DNA of 64,000 nt, taken from Photorhabdus khanii NC19. GTDB lineage: Bacteria; Pseudomonadota; Gammaproteobacteria; Enterobacterales; Enterobacteriaceae. This document shows positions 46,121-56,477 of the stretch, piece after piece. A program made the translations under genes and the position numbers. Below the pieces are notes generated by a model. It ran no database searches and was not told the origin of the DNA. It saw only the letters and a list, made by a program, of their open reading frames with translations. The stretch covers positions 679,497 to 743,496 of the forward strand of contig NZ_AYSJ01000002.1 in the NCBI RefSeq assembly GCF_000517265.1, written 5' to 3'. Each line of letters begins with the position of its first letter. Position 1 is the stretch's first letter.

Positions 46121-47143
46121 ATGAAAAAGTATTCAGTAAACAATAAAATACTAAACGGACTGGTAGCAGTAACTTTATTGGGCAGCAGTAATGCCTTTGC
46201 TGTAGAGTTGTTAAACAGCTCTTATGACGTTGCGCGTGAGCTATTTTCTGCCCTTAATCCTGAATTTGAAAAACAGTGGAATGAGCAGCATCCACAGGAC
46301 AAATTGATAATCAAACAATCTCATTCAGGCTCCTCCAAACAAGCGCTGGCAATTCTTCAGGGATTGCGGGCTGATGTGGTGACTTACAATCAGGTGACGG
46401 ATGTGCAAATTTTGCATGATCGTGGCGATCTGATACCTGCTGATTGGCAGAGTCGTCTGCCAAATAGCAGCTCACCTTACTATTCCACCATGGCATTTCT
46501 GGTGCGTAAAGGTAATCCCAAAAATATTCGTAACTGGCATGACTTAGTACGTAAAGATGTCAAATTAGTCTTCCCAAACCCTAAAACTTCCGGTAATGGC
46601 CGTTACACCTATCTGGCTGCCTGGGGAGCGATTCAACAGGAAAATGACGGGGATCAGGGTAAAACCCGTGAATGGATGAAACGTTTCCTGAAAAATGTCA
46701 CCGTGTTTGATACCGGAGGTCGCGGTGCAACGACTTCATTTATTGAACGTGGTTTGGGTGATGTGCTAATAAGTTTTGAATCTGAAGTAAGCAACATCCG
46801 TAAACAATATGGTGACGACAAATATGAAGTGATTGTCCCGTCAATAGGTATTCTGGCGGAATTCCCTGTTGCCTGGGTTGATAAGAATATTGTGAGAAAC
46901 GGCACTGAGGAAGCGGCGAAAGCTTATCTGAATTATCTCTATAGTCCACAGGCACAGCAGATCATCACTGGCTTTAATTATCGTGTCAGCGATAAAAAAG
47001 TGATGGATCAGCAAAAAGCGCGTTTTCCAGAAACGAAATTATTCCGGCTGGAAGATCAGTTTGGTGGTTGGCCACAAGTGATGAAAACTCACTTCAATAC
47101 TGGCGGCACACTGGATCAATTGCTGGCGGAAGGGCATAAGTAA
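46121..47143 (+). CDS. cysP: Thiosulfate/sulfate-binding periplasmic protein CysP
   Basis: The 340-residue solute-binding protein has a signal peptide ([10 protein letters not shown], cleavage near N-A-F-A-V). Its mature part begins [13 protein letters not shown] and has the family motifs [10 protein letters not shown] and [15 protein letters not shown]. It delivers the anion to CysT/CysW. It is the first gene of cysPTWA; its TAA overlaps the cysT ATG (T-A-A-T-G). The 246-bp upstream region should hold CysB sites, but I cannot identify a clear one. Confidence 0.96.
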   Translation: MKKYSVNNKILNGLVAVTLLGSSNAFAVELLNSSYDVARELFSALNPEFEKQWNEQHPQDKLIIKQSHSGSSKQALAILQGLRADVVTYNQVTDVQILHDRGDLIPADWQSRLPNSSSPYYSTMAFLVRKGNPKNIRNWHDLVRKDVKLVFPNPKTSGNGRYTYLAAWGAIQQENDGDQGKTREWMKRFLKNVTVFDTGGRGATTSFIERGLGDVLISFESEVSNIRKQYGDDKYEVIVPSIGILAEFPVAWVDKNIVRNGTEEAAKAYLNYLYSPQAQQIITGFNYRVSDKKVMDQQKARFPETKLFRLEDQFGGWPQVMKTHFNTGGTLDQLLAEGHK

Positions 47144-47976
47144 TGTTTGCGGTATCCAGTAAGCGAGTCTTGCCTGGCTTTGGGCTGAGTTTAGGTAGCA
47201 GTTTGTTCTATACCTGCTTGATTTTATTATTGCCCCTGAGTGCATTGGTTGTGCAGCTTTCCAGTATGACCTGGGAACAGTATTGGCAGGTTATTGCTAA
47301 TCCCCAGGTCGTGGCGGCTTACAAAGTGACATTGCTGGCGGCAGCGGTTGCCAGTTTGTTCAATGCGGTGTTTGGTATGCTGATGGCATGGGTCTTAACC
47401 CGTTATCGTTTCCCAGGCCGTAGCTTACTGGATGGCTTGATGGATCTCCCTTTTGCGTTGCCTACTGCGGTAGCTGGGTTGACACTAGCAACGCTGTTCT
47501 CTGCTACAGGTTGGTATGGTTCGCTTCTTGGGTACTTTGATGTGAAAGTGGTGAATACCTGGCTCGGTATTGCGGTGGCGATGGCGTTTACCAGTCTGCC
47601 ATTTGTGGTGCGAACTATTCAGCCGGTACTTGAAGAGTTGGGGCCGGAGTATGAGGAAGCGGCTCAGACATTAGGTGCCAGCCGCTGGCAAACTTTCTGG
47701 CGTGTAATCATGCCGGAATTATCTCCGGCTTTAATTGCCGGCGCCGCACTCTCTTTTACCCGCAGCCTAGGGGAGTTTGGTGCAGTGATCTTTATTGCAG
47801 GTAACATCGCATGGCAGACAGAAGTGGTATCGCTGATGATTTTCATCCGCTTGCAGGAGTTTGATTATCCGGCTGCCAGTGCCATTGCATCGGTTATATT
47901 GGCGGTATCCCTGATATTACTGTTTAGCATTAATACTCTGCAAAGCCGTTTTGGTAAGCGGATTGGAGGGCATTAA
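47143..47976 (+). CDS. cysT: Sulfate/thiosulfate ABC transporter permease CysT (CysU)
   Basis: The 277-residue inner-membrane permease has about six helices and the EAA-type loop (E-E-A-A-Q-T-L-G-A-S-R-W-Q-T-F-W-R, near 172-188) that contacts CysA. It forms the membrane channel with CysW. The start overlaps the cysP stop by one base and its own stop overlaps the cysW ATG in the same way, pointing to translational coupling. Confidence 0.97.
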   Translation: MFAVSSKRVLPGFGLSLGSSLFYTCLILLLPLSALVVQLSSMTWEQYWQVIANPQVVAAYKVTLLAAAVASLFNAVFGMLMAWVLTRYRFPGRSLLDGLMDLPFALPTAVAGLTLATLFSATGWYGSLLGYFDVKVVNTWLGIAVAMAFTSLPFVVRTIQPVLEELGPEYEEAAQTLGASRWQTFWRVIMPELSPALIAGAALSFTRSLGEFGAVIFIAGNIAWQTEVVSLMIFIRLQEFDYPAASAIASVILAVSLILLFSINTLQSRFGKRIGGH

Positions 47977-48821
47977 TGGCTGAACTGTCTCAATTTTCTA
48001 TTGCACAACGACCGCCTGTAAATTGGGGAAAATGGGGGCTTATCACGATAGGAGTCCTGTTTTCAGTCTTGCTGTTAGTGATCCCCATTGTGTGGATATT
48101 TATGACCGCCTTTTCTAAAGGGGTTGGGGTAGTCACGCAGAATCTGTTAGATCCTGACATGCTGCATGCTATTTGGTTAACGCTACTGATTGCATTGATC
48201 ACCGTTCCGGTAAACCTGATCTTTGGCGTGATGATTGCCTGGTTGGTGACGCGTTTTCAGTTTCCTGGACGGCAATGTTTGCTGACGTTGATCGATATCC
48301 CGTTTGCTGTGTCGCCGGTCGTGGCGGGTTTGCTCTATCTGCTGTTTTATGGTTCGAATGGTTGGGCAGGAAGTTTGCTGGAACCCTATGATATTCAACT
48401 GATGTTTTCCTGGCCGGGCATGGTATTGGTCACAGTGTTTGTGACTTGCCCGTTTGTTGTTCGGGAACTGGTGCCGATGATGCTTAGTCAGGGAAGCCAG
48501 GAAGATGAAGCGGCAATATTGTTGGGGGCATCTGGTTGGAAAATGTTTTGGCGGGTGACATTACCCAATATCCGCTGGGCGTTATTATATGGTGTGGTTT
48601 TGACCAATGCCCGGGCAATTGGTGAATTTGGTGCTGTGTCAGTGGTATCCGGTGCGATTCGTGGTGAAACTTATACATTGCCGTTGCAGGTTGAATTATT
48701 GCATCAAGATTACAACACCGTAGGGGCATTTACTGCGGCGGCATTGCTGGCATTGATGGCAATTATCACATTGGTTGTTAAAAGTGCTTTGCAGTGGCGG
48801 TTAAGTCGCCAGCATAGTTAA
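47976..48821 (+). CDS. cysW: Sulfate/thiosulfate ABC transporter permease CysW
   Basis: The 281-residue second permease subunit is a hydrophobic protein with the EAA loop [18 protein letters not shown] near 171-188. It is about ten residues shorter than E. coli CysW. It is coupled to cysT by a TAATG overlap, and cysA starts 14 bp after its stop. Confidence 0.96.
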   Translation: MAELSQFSIAQRPPVNWGKWGLITIGVLFSVLLLVIPIVWIFMTAFSKGVGVVTQNLLDPDMLHAIWLTLLIALITVPVNLIFGVMIAWLVTRFQFPGRQCLLTLIDIPFAVSPVVAGLLYLLFYGSNGWAGSLLEPYDIQLMFSWPGMVLVTVFVTCPFVVRELVPMMLSQGSQEDEAAILLGASGWKMFWRVTLPNIRWALLYGVVLTNARAIGEFGAVSVVSGAIRGETYTLPLQVELLHQDYNTVGAFTAAALLALMAIITLVVKSALQWRLSRQHS

Positions 48822-48835
48822 GGTGGGAGCACAAT

Positions 48836-49924
48836 ATGAGTATTGAAATTAACAATATCAGTAAATATTTTGGTCGGACTCAGGTTCTGAGCGATATCAC
48901 TCTGAATATTTTTTCCGGAGAAATGGTCGCTTTGCTTGGCCCGTCAGGCTCCGGTAAAACAACCTTGTTAAGGATTATTGCTGGTCTGGAACAACAGACT
49001 GCGGGGAAGCTGAGTTTCCACGGGCAGGATGTGAGTCGTATGCATGCTAAAGATCGTCAGGTTGGATTTGTCTTTCAGCATTATGCGTTATTCCGGCATA
49101 TGACCGTATTCGATAACGTTGCTTTCGGATTGACCGTGTTGCCACGGCGTAGGCGTCCTGATACAGCGGCTATTCGCCGTAAAGTTATGGAATTGTTGGA
49201 AATGGTGCAATTGACACATCTTGCTGAACGCTATCCATCACAGCTTTCGGGTGGACAAAAACAGCGGGTAGCGCTGGCGAGGGCGTTGGCTGTTGAACCA
49301 CAAATTCTGTTACTGGATGAGCCATTTGGTGCACTGGATGCTCAGGTAAGGATGGAACTACGCCGCTGGTTACGCAGGCTGCATGAAGAACTGAAATTTA
49401 CCAGTGTCTTTGTGACTCATGATCAGGAAGAAGCTATGGAAGTGGCTGATCGGGTTGTTGTTATGAGCCAGGGGAATATTGAACAGGTAGGTACGCCACA
49501 AGAGGTATGGCGTTATCCGGCCAGCCGTTTTGTGATGGAATTTCTTGGTGAGGTTAACCATCTTCGTGGTGAGATTAAGGGATCCCAGCTTTTGATTGGC
49601 GGGCAGCATCTGCCTCTTAAGGTGACACCAATTCATCAGGGGAAGGTTGATGTATTCCTGCGCCCATGGGAAGTCATGATAAATTCGCAACCTACACCAT
49701 CTAGTCCACTGCCTGTACAGGTGACTGAGGTCAGTCCTCGCGGGCATTTCTGGCAGCTTTCCGTCCAGCCTCTGGGCTGGCATCAGGAGCCGGTTGCTAT
49801 TGTTTGGTTCGATGAAACGTCAGTACCGATAAGAGGCAGCCGTTATTTTATTGGTGGTACTGAAGCCCGTTTATATGCGGGTGATAAGCAATTGCAAACC
49901 CTTAGTTTAGCCCAGACAGCCTGA
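48836..49924 (+). CDS. cysA: Sulfate/thiosulfate ABC transporter ATP-binding protein CysA
   Basis: The 362-residue ATPase powers sulfate uptake. Walker A is G-P-S-G-S-G-K-T-T (near 35-43), the signature L-S-G-G-Q-K-Q-R, Walker [12 protein letters not shown] and the switch His in [12 protein letters not shown]-terminal TOBE-type regulatory domain follows (about 240-350). It is the last gene of cysPTWA and is followed by a terminator. Confidence 0.97.
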   Translation: MSIEINNISKYFGRTQVLSDITLNIFSGEMVALLGPSGSGKTTLLRIIAGLEQQTAGKLSFHGQDVSRMHAKDRQVGFVFQHYALFRHMTVFDNVAFGLTVLPRRRRPDTAAIRRKVMELLEMVQLTHLAERYPSQLSGGQKQRVALARALAVEPQILLLDEPFGALDAQVRMELRRWLRRLHEELKFTSVFVTHDQEEAMEVADRVVVMSQGNIEQVGTPQEVWRYPASRFVMEFLGEVNHLRGEIKGSQLLIGGQHLPLKVTPIHQGKVDVFLRPWEVMINSQPTPSSPLPVQVTEVSPRGHFWQLSVQPLGWHQEPVAIVWFDETSVPIRGSRYFIGGTEARLYAGDKQLQTLSLAQTA

Positions 49925-49955
49925 CAATGATTTAAATTTTGGTTGGTACCAATTT

Positions 49956-49995
49956 GCTCATCTCCTTACCGTCTGGAGATGGGCATTTTTTATTT
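49956..49995 (+). terminator. Rho-independent terminator of cysPTWA
   Basis: GCTCATCTCC and GGAGATGGGC form a 10-bp stem with one wobble, followed by ATTTTTTATTT. It separates cysA from cysM. Confidence 0.82.
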
Positions 49996-50063
49996 AAAGT
50001 CTTGCGATATATTTCTGAATATGGTTATTTCGCTGTTCTATTAAATAAAAATAGGTAATAGCT

Positions 50064-50978
50064 GTGACAAGCTTGGAACATTTTATAGGCAACACTCCGC
50101 TGGTAAAACTACAACGAATGACCGATAAGCTGGGTGTGGAAATATGGGTAAAACTTGAAGGTAATAATCCGGCAGGCTCAATAAAAGACAGGACAGCGCT
50201 GTCAATGATTCAGCAGTCTGAATTGCGGGGTGAAATTTTTCCAGGTGACGTATTGATTGAAGCCACCAGCGGAAATACAGGTATTGCGTTGGCAATGATT
50301 GCGGCAGTAAAAGGTTATCACCTTAAATTACTGATGCCTGATAATATGAGCCTTGAACGTCAGGCTTCTATGCGCGCTTATGGTGCGGAGCTTATTTTGG
50401 TGAGTAAAAACGTGGGCATGGAAGGCGCACGTGATTTAGCTCAACAAATGGAGCGTAATGGTGAAGGTAAAGTTCTTGATCAATTCAATAACCCAGATAA
50501 CCCCTTAGCTCACTTTACTACTACAGGGCCGGAAATTTGGCAGCAAACACAAGGACGTATTACGCATTTCGTTTCCAGTATGGGAACCACGGGGACAATT
50601 ACGGGTGTCAGCCGCTATTTAAAAAGCCAGGATAACCGTGTTCAGGTGATTGGTTTACAACCAGCAGAGAACAGCCATATTCCCGGTATTCGCCGTTGGT
50701 CGCCGGCTTATTTGCCCGGCATTTTTCGACAAGAGCTGGTGGATCAAGTGTTGGATATAACGCAGGAAGAAGCTGAAGAGACTATGCGTTTGTTAGCTCA
50801 CAAAGAAGGAATTTTTTGTGGAGTCAGTTCTGGCGGCGCTGTTGCCGGTGCATTAAAGGTTGCGGCACAGAGTCCGGGTTCTGTCATTGTTGCGATTATT
50901 TGTGACCGGGGTGACAGATATCTTTCTACTGGCGTATTTAACAAAACTGCGGAATTCTCCTACCTAAATTCTCATTGA
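50064..50978 (+). CDS. cysM: Cysteine synthase B (O-acetylserine sulfhydrylase B)
   Basis: The 304-residue PLP enzyme makes cysteine from O-acetylserine with sulfide, or S-sulfocysteine with thiosulfate. The PLP lysine is Lys41 in N-P-A-G-S-I-K-D-R, and the T-S-G-N-T-G phosphate-anchoring loop is near 69-74. The M-G-T-T-G-T-I-T-G motif and R-R-W-S-P-A-Y-L-P-G near 211-220 are characteristic of CysM. It sits after the thiosulfate uptake genes, consistent with use of imported thiosulfate. Confidence 0.96.
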   Translation: MTSLEHFIGNTPLVKLQRMTDKLGVEIWVKLEGNNPAGSIKDRTALSMIQQSELRGEIFPGDVLIEATSGNTGIALAMIAAVKGYHLKLLMPDNMSLERQASMRAYGAELILVSKNVGMEGARDLAQQMERNGEGKVLDQFNNPDNPLAHFTTTGPEIWQQTQGRITHFVSSMGTTGTITGVSRYLKSQDNRVQVIGLQPAENSHIPGIRRWSPAYLPGIFRQELVDQVLDITQEEAEETMRLLAHKEGIFCGVSSGGAVAGALKVAAQSPGSVIVAIICDRGDRYLSTGVFNKTAEFSYLNSH

Positions 50979-51015
50979 GAGTGAAGCGAATTTTTAGGAT
51001 TAGGGGAGATGGATA

Positions 51016-51040
51016 GCTAACAGCCCATAGGGCTGTTAGC
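51016..51040. other. Perfect 11-bp hairpin between convergent cysM and crr
   Basis: GCTAACAGCCC and GGGCTGTTAGC pair exactly around ATA. No U-tract follows in either direction. It may be a convergent transcript barrier or an mRNA 3' end stabiliser. Confidence 0.55.
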
Positions 51041-51089
51041 GGTCTGTAATAAAGGGGGATTTGGCTTGTAGACACCATGAAAATTATGG

Positions 51090-51599
51090 CTACTTTTTAA
51101 TACGCATAATGGGTGTTTCACCAACAGTGACAGAACCACTCAGTTTGGACAATTCTTTAATTTCATCCATGTTGGAAATAACAACAGGTGTCAGGGTTGA
51201 TTTCGCTCTTTCTTCAAGGAGTTTAAGATCAAACTCCAAAACTAAATCACCTTTCTGTACACGCTGACCTTCTTCAGCGATGCGCTTAAAACCTTCTCCT
51301 TTAAGCTCAACCGTATCAATACCAAAGTGGACAAATAGCTCAATGCCGTTGTCCGATTCGATAGAAAACGCATGGTTGGTTTCAAATATTTTACCGATCG
51401 TCCCATCAACTGGTGCAACTATCTTACTGCCGGCAGGTTTTATAGCGATACCATCGCCGACAATTTTCTCGGCGAAAACAACATCTGGAACATCTTCAAT
51501 ATTGACAATCTCACCAGATAACGGTGCGACTATTTCAATAGTGCCGCTGTTTTTTTTATCATCTGAAACTAGAGATTTCAGTTTATCAAACAGACCCAT
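51090..51599 (-). CDS. crr: PTS glucose-specific EIIA component (EIIA-Glc)
   Basis: The 169-residue cytoplasmic phosphocarrier receives phosphate from HPr and gives it to EIIBC proteins. Its phosphorylation state controls adenylate cyclase and inducer exclusion. The active His91 lies in F-V-H-F-G-I-D-T-V and the supporting His76 in E-T-N-H-A-F. It should supply TreB, which has no EIIA domain of its own. It is third in ptsH-ptsI-crr, 48 bp after ptsI. Confidence 0.98.
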   Translation of the reverse strand: MGLFDKLKSLVSDDKKNSGTIEIVAPLSGEIVNIEDVPDVVFAEKIVGDGIAIKPAGSKIVAPVDGTIGKIFETNHAFSIESDNGIELFVHFGIDTVELKGEGFKRIAEEGQRVQKGDLVLEFDLKLLEERAKSTLTPVVISNMDEIKELSKLSGSVTVGETPIMRIKK

Positions 51600-51647
51600 G
51601 AATCTTCTCCTAATTGTTTATACTGGACCGCGTTTTAACCGATATTG

Positions 51648-53375
51648 TTAGCAAAGTGTTTTTTCTTTGATAAATGTATCAACCAATTCTATCAACCCCT
51701 GAGCGGTAGACTGAGTAAGGGCTTGCTCAGCCAGCGCTTTTGCATCTTCGTAACGCGTATTACGAATGATTTTCTTGATGCGGGGAATAGAAATCGCACT
51801 CATACTAAACTCATCCAGCCCCATACCTAATAACAACAGTGTAGCACGTTCATCACCTGCAAGCTCGCCACACATCCCCGTCCATTTACCTTCAGCGTGT
51901 GAAGCGTCAATGGTTTGCTTAATCAGGCTCAATACTGCTGGTAGCATCGGGTTATAAAGATGAGAAATCAATTCGTTACCGCGGTCTACAGCAAGAGTAT
52001 ACTGAGTTAGATCGTTTGTCCCAATACTGAAAAAATCAACTTCTTTTGCCAGGTGACGGGCAATGACTGCTGAAGCGGGTGTTTCCACCATCACACCCAC
52101 TTCAATTGCTTCATCGAATTTTTTACTTTCTTCACGAAGTTGACCTTTCAGCAATTCAAGTTCTGCTTTCAGCTGTAGTACTTCTTCTACAGAAATAATC
52201 ATTGGAAACATAATACGTAATTTACCGAAAGCAGACGCACGTAAAATAGCACGTAACTGAGAATGTAAGATCTCTTTTCGATCAAGGCAAATACGAATTG
52301 CACGCCAACCAAGGAATGGATTCTCTTCTTTCGGTAGATTCATATAGGGCAGATTTTTATCACCGCCGATATCCATCGTACGTATAATAACCGCTTGGCT
52401 GCCCATTGCTTCGGCAACGGCTTTATAAGCTTGGAATTGTTCTTCCTCTGTTGGCAGCGCGTCACGATCCATAAATAGAAATTCTGTACGGTATAAACCG
52501 ACACCTTCGGCACCATTGCGCTCAGCACCAGTAACATCACGGACGGTACCGATATTGGCACAGACTTCAACCTGATGACCATCAAGAGTTATTGCAGGCA
52601 GATCTTTCAGTTTCGCAAGTTCAGCTTTTTCTGCCAGATATTCGTTTTTGGCTTTTTTTAGCTGTTCAATTTTTGTATCAGATGGATTGATATAAATATG
52701 GTTATTTACCGCGTCCAGGATCAGGTAATCACCATTTTGGATTGCTGCTGTCGAATTGATGGTACCGACGATCGCTGGAAGTTCAAGAGAACGGGCCATG
52801 ATTGAGGTATGGGAGGTACGGCCACCTAAATCAGTAATGAAACCAAGAACTTTTTCCAGATTGAGTTGCGCAGTTTCAGATGGGGTTAAATCATTGGCGA
52901 CCAAAATAACTTCTTCTGAAATCGAGCCAAGATCGACAATCGGCATACCCAGAATGTTTTTCAACAAGCGTTTACCGATATCACGTACGTCTGTGGCACG
53001 TTCTTTCAGGTATTCGTCATCCAGCTCTTCAAGGGCTTGGGCCTGAGTTTCAATCACGGAATAAACCGCAGCATCTGCGGCTTTGAAATCGTTTTTGATT
53101 AACGAAATAATTTCTTGCTCAAGTTCTTCATCTTCCAACAGCATGATATGCCCTTCGAAGATTTCCGCTTTTTCTTCGCCGAGGTTTTTTGCCGCTATAT
53201 TTTTGATGATTTCTAACTGAGATGAGGCTTTTTCACGACCTTGTTTGAAATGGGAAATTTCCTGTTCGACTTGTTCTTGACTGATTTTTTTCTGATTGAT
53301 AATAATTGGGTCTTCTTTCAGTAATAATGCTTTACCGAAAGCGATGCCTGGTGATACTAATATGCCTGAAATCAT
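51648..53375 (-). CDS. ptsI: PTS enzyme I (PEP-protein phosphotransferase)
   Basis: The 575-residue enzyme takes phosphate from PEP and passes it to HPr. The phospho-His is His189 in [12 protein letters not shown]. The C-terminal PEP-binding barrel has [10 protein letters not shown] and [11 protein letters not shown], with the catalytic Cys in G-M-C-G-E-L-A-G-D. Length equals the E. coli enzyme. The gap to ptsH is 184 bp, longer than in E. coli, and contains a strong hairpin. Confidence 0.98.
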   Translation of the reverse strand: MISGILVSPGIAFGKALLLKEDPIIINQKKISQEQVEQEISHFKQGREKASSQLEIIKNIAAKNLGEEKAEIFEGHIMLLEDEELEQEIISLIKNDFKAADAAVYSVIETQAQALEELDDEYLKERATDVRDIGKRLLKNILGMPIVDLGSISEEVILVANDLTPSETAQLNLEKVLGFITDLGGRTSHTSIMARSLELPAIVGTINSTAAIQNGDYLILDAVNNHIYINPSDTKIEQLKKAKNEYLAEKAELAKLKDLPAITLDGHQVEVCANIGTVRDVTGAERNGAEGVGLYRTEFLFMDRDALPTEEEQFQAYKAVAEAMGSQAVIIRTMDIGGDKNLPYMNLPKEENPFLGWRAIRICLDRKEILHSQLRAILRASAFGKLRIMFPMIISVEEVLQLKAELELLKGQLREESKKFDEAIEVGVMVETPASAVIARHLAKEVDFFSIGTNDLTQYTLAVDRGNELISHLYNPMLPAVLSLIKQTIDASHAEGKWTGMCGELAGDERATLLLLGMGLDEFSMSAISIPRIKKIIRNTRYEDAKALAEQALTQSTAQGLIELVDTFIKEKTLC

Positions 53376-53458
53376 GATGTTACCTAACTACTAATAATTA
53401 TTCTTTAAAGAGCCAGCCCGCAGATGGTTTGCTGTTTTAGGAAATGCATTTAAACTGA

Positions 53459-53488
53459 CATCCCCGGATAAAACTTTATCCGGGGATG
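53459..53488 (-). other. Strong hairpin in the ptsH-ptsI gap
   Basis: CATCCCCGGATAAA and TTTATCCGGGGATG are exact complements, giving a 12- to 14-bp stem. It lies 71 bp after ptsH and 83 bp before the ptsI start, without a U-tract on the minus strand. It may protect ptsH mRNA or partly terminate it. Confidence 0.6.
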
Positions 53489-53559
53489 AGGAACGGCTAA
53501 GTGAATATCAGTTTATTCACAATCTCTGAATCTTGACTGGCGTTGTGGTCAATGGAAGA

Positions 53560-53817
53560 TTATTCCAGTTCTGCCATCAATTTAACCAGATGTTCAATCG
53601 CTTTTTGCTCATCTTCGCCTTCAGCAGAGATGGTCACAACAGTGCCTTGAGTGAGTCCTAACGTTTGTAGCTTAAACAAGCTTTTCGCACTGGCCGTTTT
53701 GCCACCGGAAGTCAGTGTAATGTCGGAGGAGAAACTTTTTGCTTCTTTAACAAACTGTGCAGCGGGACGGGTGTGTAGGCCATTTGGCGCAGTAATAGTG
53801 ACTTCTTGCTGGAACAT
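53560..53817 (-). CDS. ptsH: Phosphocarrier protein HPr
   Basis: The 85-residue PTS carrier has the active His15 in [10 protein letters not shown] and the Ser46 region [11 protein letters not shown]. Length and sequence follow E. coli HPr. GAGG lies 8 bases before the ATG. A MITE-like element begins 83 bp upstream of the start, within the 601-bp cysK-ptsH spacer that in E. coli holds multiple promoters and CRP sites. Confidence 0.98.
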   Translation of the reverse strand: MFQQEVTITAPNGLHTRPAAQFVKEAKSFSSDITLTSGGKTASAKSLFKLQTLGLTQGTVVTISAEGEDEQKAIEHLVKLMAELE

Positions 53818-53900
53818 GACGTTTCCTCAATAACTTAGATTTTTGCTATGTAAGTTAAAAAATTGTAGTAAACAAATCTTAACTTGAGTATTCATTAACT

Positions 53901-54132
53901 GCCTATCCCAATAGGGCGATTTTATTTGCCTAAAGTGCGAGCCCGGCAATGTTTTGACAAAAGCGATAAATAGCTTTTGAACGCCCTTTAGTTTTGTCCG
54001 AAGGAGGAGAGAAACGAATCACTCCTTACGTACTATACGTTACTATGCGTACGCTCCGGACTATGCGCGCTGTTCGTGTTCACTATTCTTTCACAAGAAC
54101 GGCCTGCATCAATTGCGTCTACTGGGATAGAC
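53901..54132. mobile_element. 232-bp MITE-like element, copy 2
   Basis: This copy has the same length as 20583-20814 and the same ends: GCCTATCCCAATAG on the left and CTACTGGGATAGAC on the right (reverse complement GTCTATCCCAGTAG). Internal blocks shared with copy 1 are in the same order, with substitutions and small indels that cancel in length. A small stem AAAAGC/GCTTTT lies near 53958-53980. It has no coding capacity. It sits in the spacer upstream of ptsH, between cysK and ptsH, both on the minus strand. Confidence 0.85.
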
Positions 54133-54418
54133 TATAAGATTGATAATGTAATAAAAGATTTTATCGATTATCAAAAAAATTATTCTTTTCGATGCTTCTG
54201 ATTGATAGTTTGAAGTAAAGATAGATCACAGGACTACTTAACTGAAACTACTACTTCTGTTAATTAATTTCGAGCATCGAAATAATTATTATTGGTTAAA
54301 TACTAAACCCATTGTAAGAAATCATCTAGTAAAGTGTAAAAGTTTGATCTACTACACAGAAAAAGCACCATTTAGGTGCTTTTTTATCAATAAAACTAAG
54401 TAAGTTACTTAAATACTT
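54133..54418. promoter_or_regulatory. cysK-ptsH spacer beyond the element
   Basis: This AT-rich stretch holds the cysK terminator (54360-54385) and, on the minus strand, a TGTGA half-site (54226-54230) with a poor second half that could be a CRP site for ptsH. No gene is visible. Confidence 0.35.
54360..54385 (-). terminator. Rho-independent terminator of cysK
   Basis: AAAAAGCACC and GGTGCTTTTTT flank an ATTTA loop, with As on one side and Ts on the other, so it can work in both directions. It lies 34 bp after the cysK stop on the minus strand. Confidence 0.88.
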
Positions 54419-55372
54419 TTATTCATCAGATAAGTCAGTAAACAATGCGCTGCTCAGATAGCGTTCACCTGATGAAGCCAGAATGACGACGATATTTTTA
54501 TCTTTATACTCCGGTTCCTGAGAGAGTTTTACTGCGGCTGCAACGGTAGCACCGGAGGAGATACCCGCCAGAATGCCTTCTTTTATCATGATTTCACGAG
54601 CGGTTCTAATTGCCTCGTCATTACTGATTTTGAATACGCGATCAACCAGTTTCAGATCAAGGTTATCTGGAATAAAACCGGCACCAATGCCTTGAATCTT
54701 ATGTGGGCCGGGCTTCACTTCTTCACCGGCCAGAGTCTGGCTGATTACCGGCGAGTCTTCGGGTTCTACTGCAACCGCAGTGATGTTTTTACCTTTGGTG
54801 TTTTTCAGGTAGCGGGTAACGCCTGTTAGTGTGCCGCCAGTACCTACGCCGGTAACAAATGCGTCTACTTCACCATCGGTATCTTCCCAGATTTCCGGAC
54901 CAGTGGTTTTTTCGTGGATTTCCGGGTTTGCCGGATTGCTGAACTGTTGCAGGATAATATAGCGATCGGGGTCACTGGCCTGAATCTCATTGGCTTTCTC
55001 AATGGCTCCTTTCATCCCTTTAGCGCCTTCAGTTAGCACTAGATTTGCTCCCAGTACCTTCAGCAGCTTGCGACGCTCAATACTCATCGTTTCTGGCATA
55101 GTCAGCGTTAATTTATAGCCACGGGATGCTGCAACGTAAGCAAGCGCAATCCCGGTATTACCACTGGTTGGTTCTACCAACTCTTTTCCTGGCTGTAGGA
55201 TACCGCGTTTTTCAGCATCCCAAATCATGTTAGAACCAATACGGCATTTTACACTAAAGCTTGGGTTACGGGACTCTACTTTCGCCAGAATACGTCCATT
55301 GCCAAAGTGTTTTAAGCGAATTAACGGGGTACGACCAATCGTTAAAGAATTGTCTTCATAAATTTTACTCAT
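54419..55372 (-). CDS. cysK: Cysteine synthase A
   Basis: The 317-residue PLP enzyme makes cysteine from O-acetylserine and sulfide. The PLP lysine is Lys42 in [10 protein letters not shown], with T-S-G-N-T-G near 69-74 and [10 protein letters not shown] as phosphate-loop motifs. The C-terminus is in the range of E. coli CysK (323). It is the main sulfide-using isozyme, paired with cysM in the same window. It lies downstream of cysZ on the same strand with a 115-bp gap that should carry its promoter. Confidence 0.97.
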   Translation of the reverse strand: MSKIYEDNSLTIGRTPLIRLKHFGNGRILAKVESRNPSFSVKCRIGSNMIWDAEKRGILQPGKELVEPTSGNTGIALAYVAASRGYKLTLTMPETMSIERRKLLKVLGANLVLTEGAKGMKGAIEKANEIQASDPDRYIILQQFSNPANPEIHEKTTGPEIWEDTDGEVDAFVTGVGTGGTLTGVTRYLKNTKGKNITAVAVEPEDSPVISQTLAGEEVKPGPHKIQGIGAGFIPDNLDLKLVDRVFKISNDEAIRTAREIMIKEGILAGISSGATVAAAVKLSQEPEYKDKNIVVILASSGERYLSSALFTDLSDE

Positions 55373-55487
55373 ACTCGTCTTTCAACTCCCTTTAGTGATA
55401 TCTGGTCAACGATACGCCAACAATCAGGTTATGGAAATATAGTTTGAATATATTCTTATCGTCTTAAAGAATAACATTTGACTGCAT

Positions 55488-56258
55488 TTATTTTATAATA
55501 CGCAACCCGTGTTGATCCCGATAGCGATCTACCCACATTGCAGTAGCCGCGCATACTGCGATAGGCATAATCACCAAATTGACAATAGGTATCATTGTCA
55601 AAATACTCACTAATGCACCAAATTGCAGATTATTCATTTTGTTTTGACGAAGGGCACTACGCATTGTTGGAAAACTGACTTTATGGTTATCAAATGGATA
55701 ATCACAGTATTGAATCGACAGCATCCAGGCACTGAAAATAAACCAGAGCACAGGTGCGACAGTTTGCCCGATAACAGGAATAAAATAGAGAAGCAGTAAA
55801 ACCAGGGCGCGTGGAATATAGTAGAGCAGTTTTACCAATTCTCGTTTCAGAATGCGTGGAACATCTTTTACCAGTTCCATAACTCCGGTATCCGGCGCAG
55901 AGGTTCCCGTTAAATCAGCTTCCAGTTTTTCCGCCAGTAATCCATTGAACGGAGCTGCTATGAAGTTCGCTATCGTGCTGAATAAATAAGTAAAAATCAG
56001 CAAAACAGACATCACTGCCAGTGGCCATAGAATGTAACTGAGCCATTGCATCCAATCCGGTACTTTGTTCAGTATCGAGGGGATCCAGTTTTCCAGTTGT
56101 TGGTAGAGCCACCAAAATGAACCACCAAGTAACAAAATATTTGCCAATAAAGGCAATAGAACAAATCTTTTAATACCTGGTCGAGTAATTAATCTGCAAC
56201 CTTGCACCAAATACTGAAAGCCGCTCAAATTTTTTGGTGATTTTGTCAAATTAAGCAT
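55488..56258 (-). CDS. cysZ: Sulfate transporter CysZ
   Basis: The 256-residue inner-membrane protein mediates sulfate uptake for cysteine synthesis. Family landmarks are S-G-F-Q-Y-L-V-Q-G near 12-20, [13 protein letters not shown] near 88-100, and a cluster of membrane segments at about 30-50, 70-90, 145-190 and 210-235. Length is near the E. coli 253. It is divergent from zipA and upstream of cysK, as in E. coli. Confidence 0.95.
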   Translation of the reverse strand: MLNLTKSPKNLSGFQYLVQGCRLITRPGIKRFVLLPLLANILLLGGSFWWLYQQLENWIPSILNKVPDWMQWLSYILWPLAVMSVLLIFTYLFSTIANFIAAPFNGLLAEKLEADLTGTSAPDTGVMELVKDVPRILKRELVKLLYYIPRALVLLLLYFIPVIGQTVAPVLWFIFSAWMLSIQYCDYPFDNHKVSFPTMRSALRQNKMNNLQFGALVSILTMIPIVNLVIMPIAVCAATAMWVDRYRDQHGLRIIK

Positions 56259-56477
56259 ACTTCCTATTCTCTCCTGTATGATTGAAACGCTATCATATAG
56301 GTAGGATTTTCGACTGACTAGTCTTGTTCTGTATAAAAAAAAAGCAAAAAATGCTTATCAGGCATATTTATGATAAGAAAAGTGTGTATAAGCTTGCACT
56401 TGTGTTATTTGACAAATACAGTTAATACAGAAAATGTTCCGCCGTGGTGGCATATTAATTAAACAACAGAGATAGCA

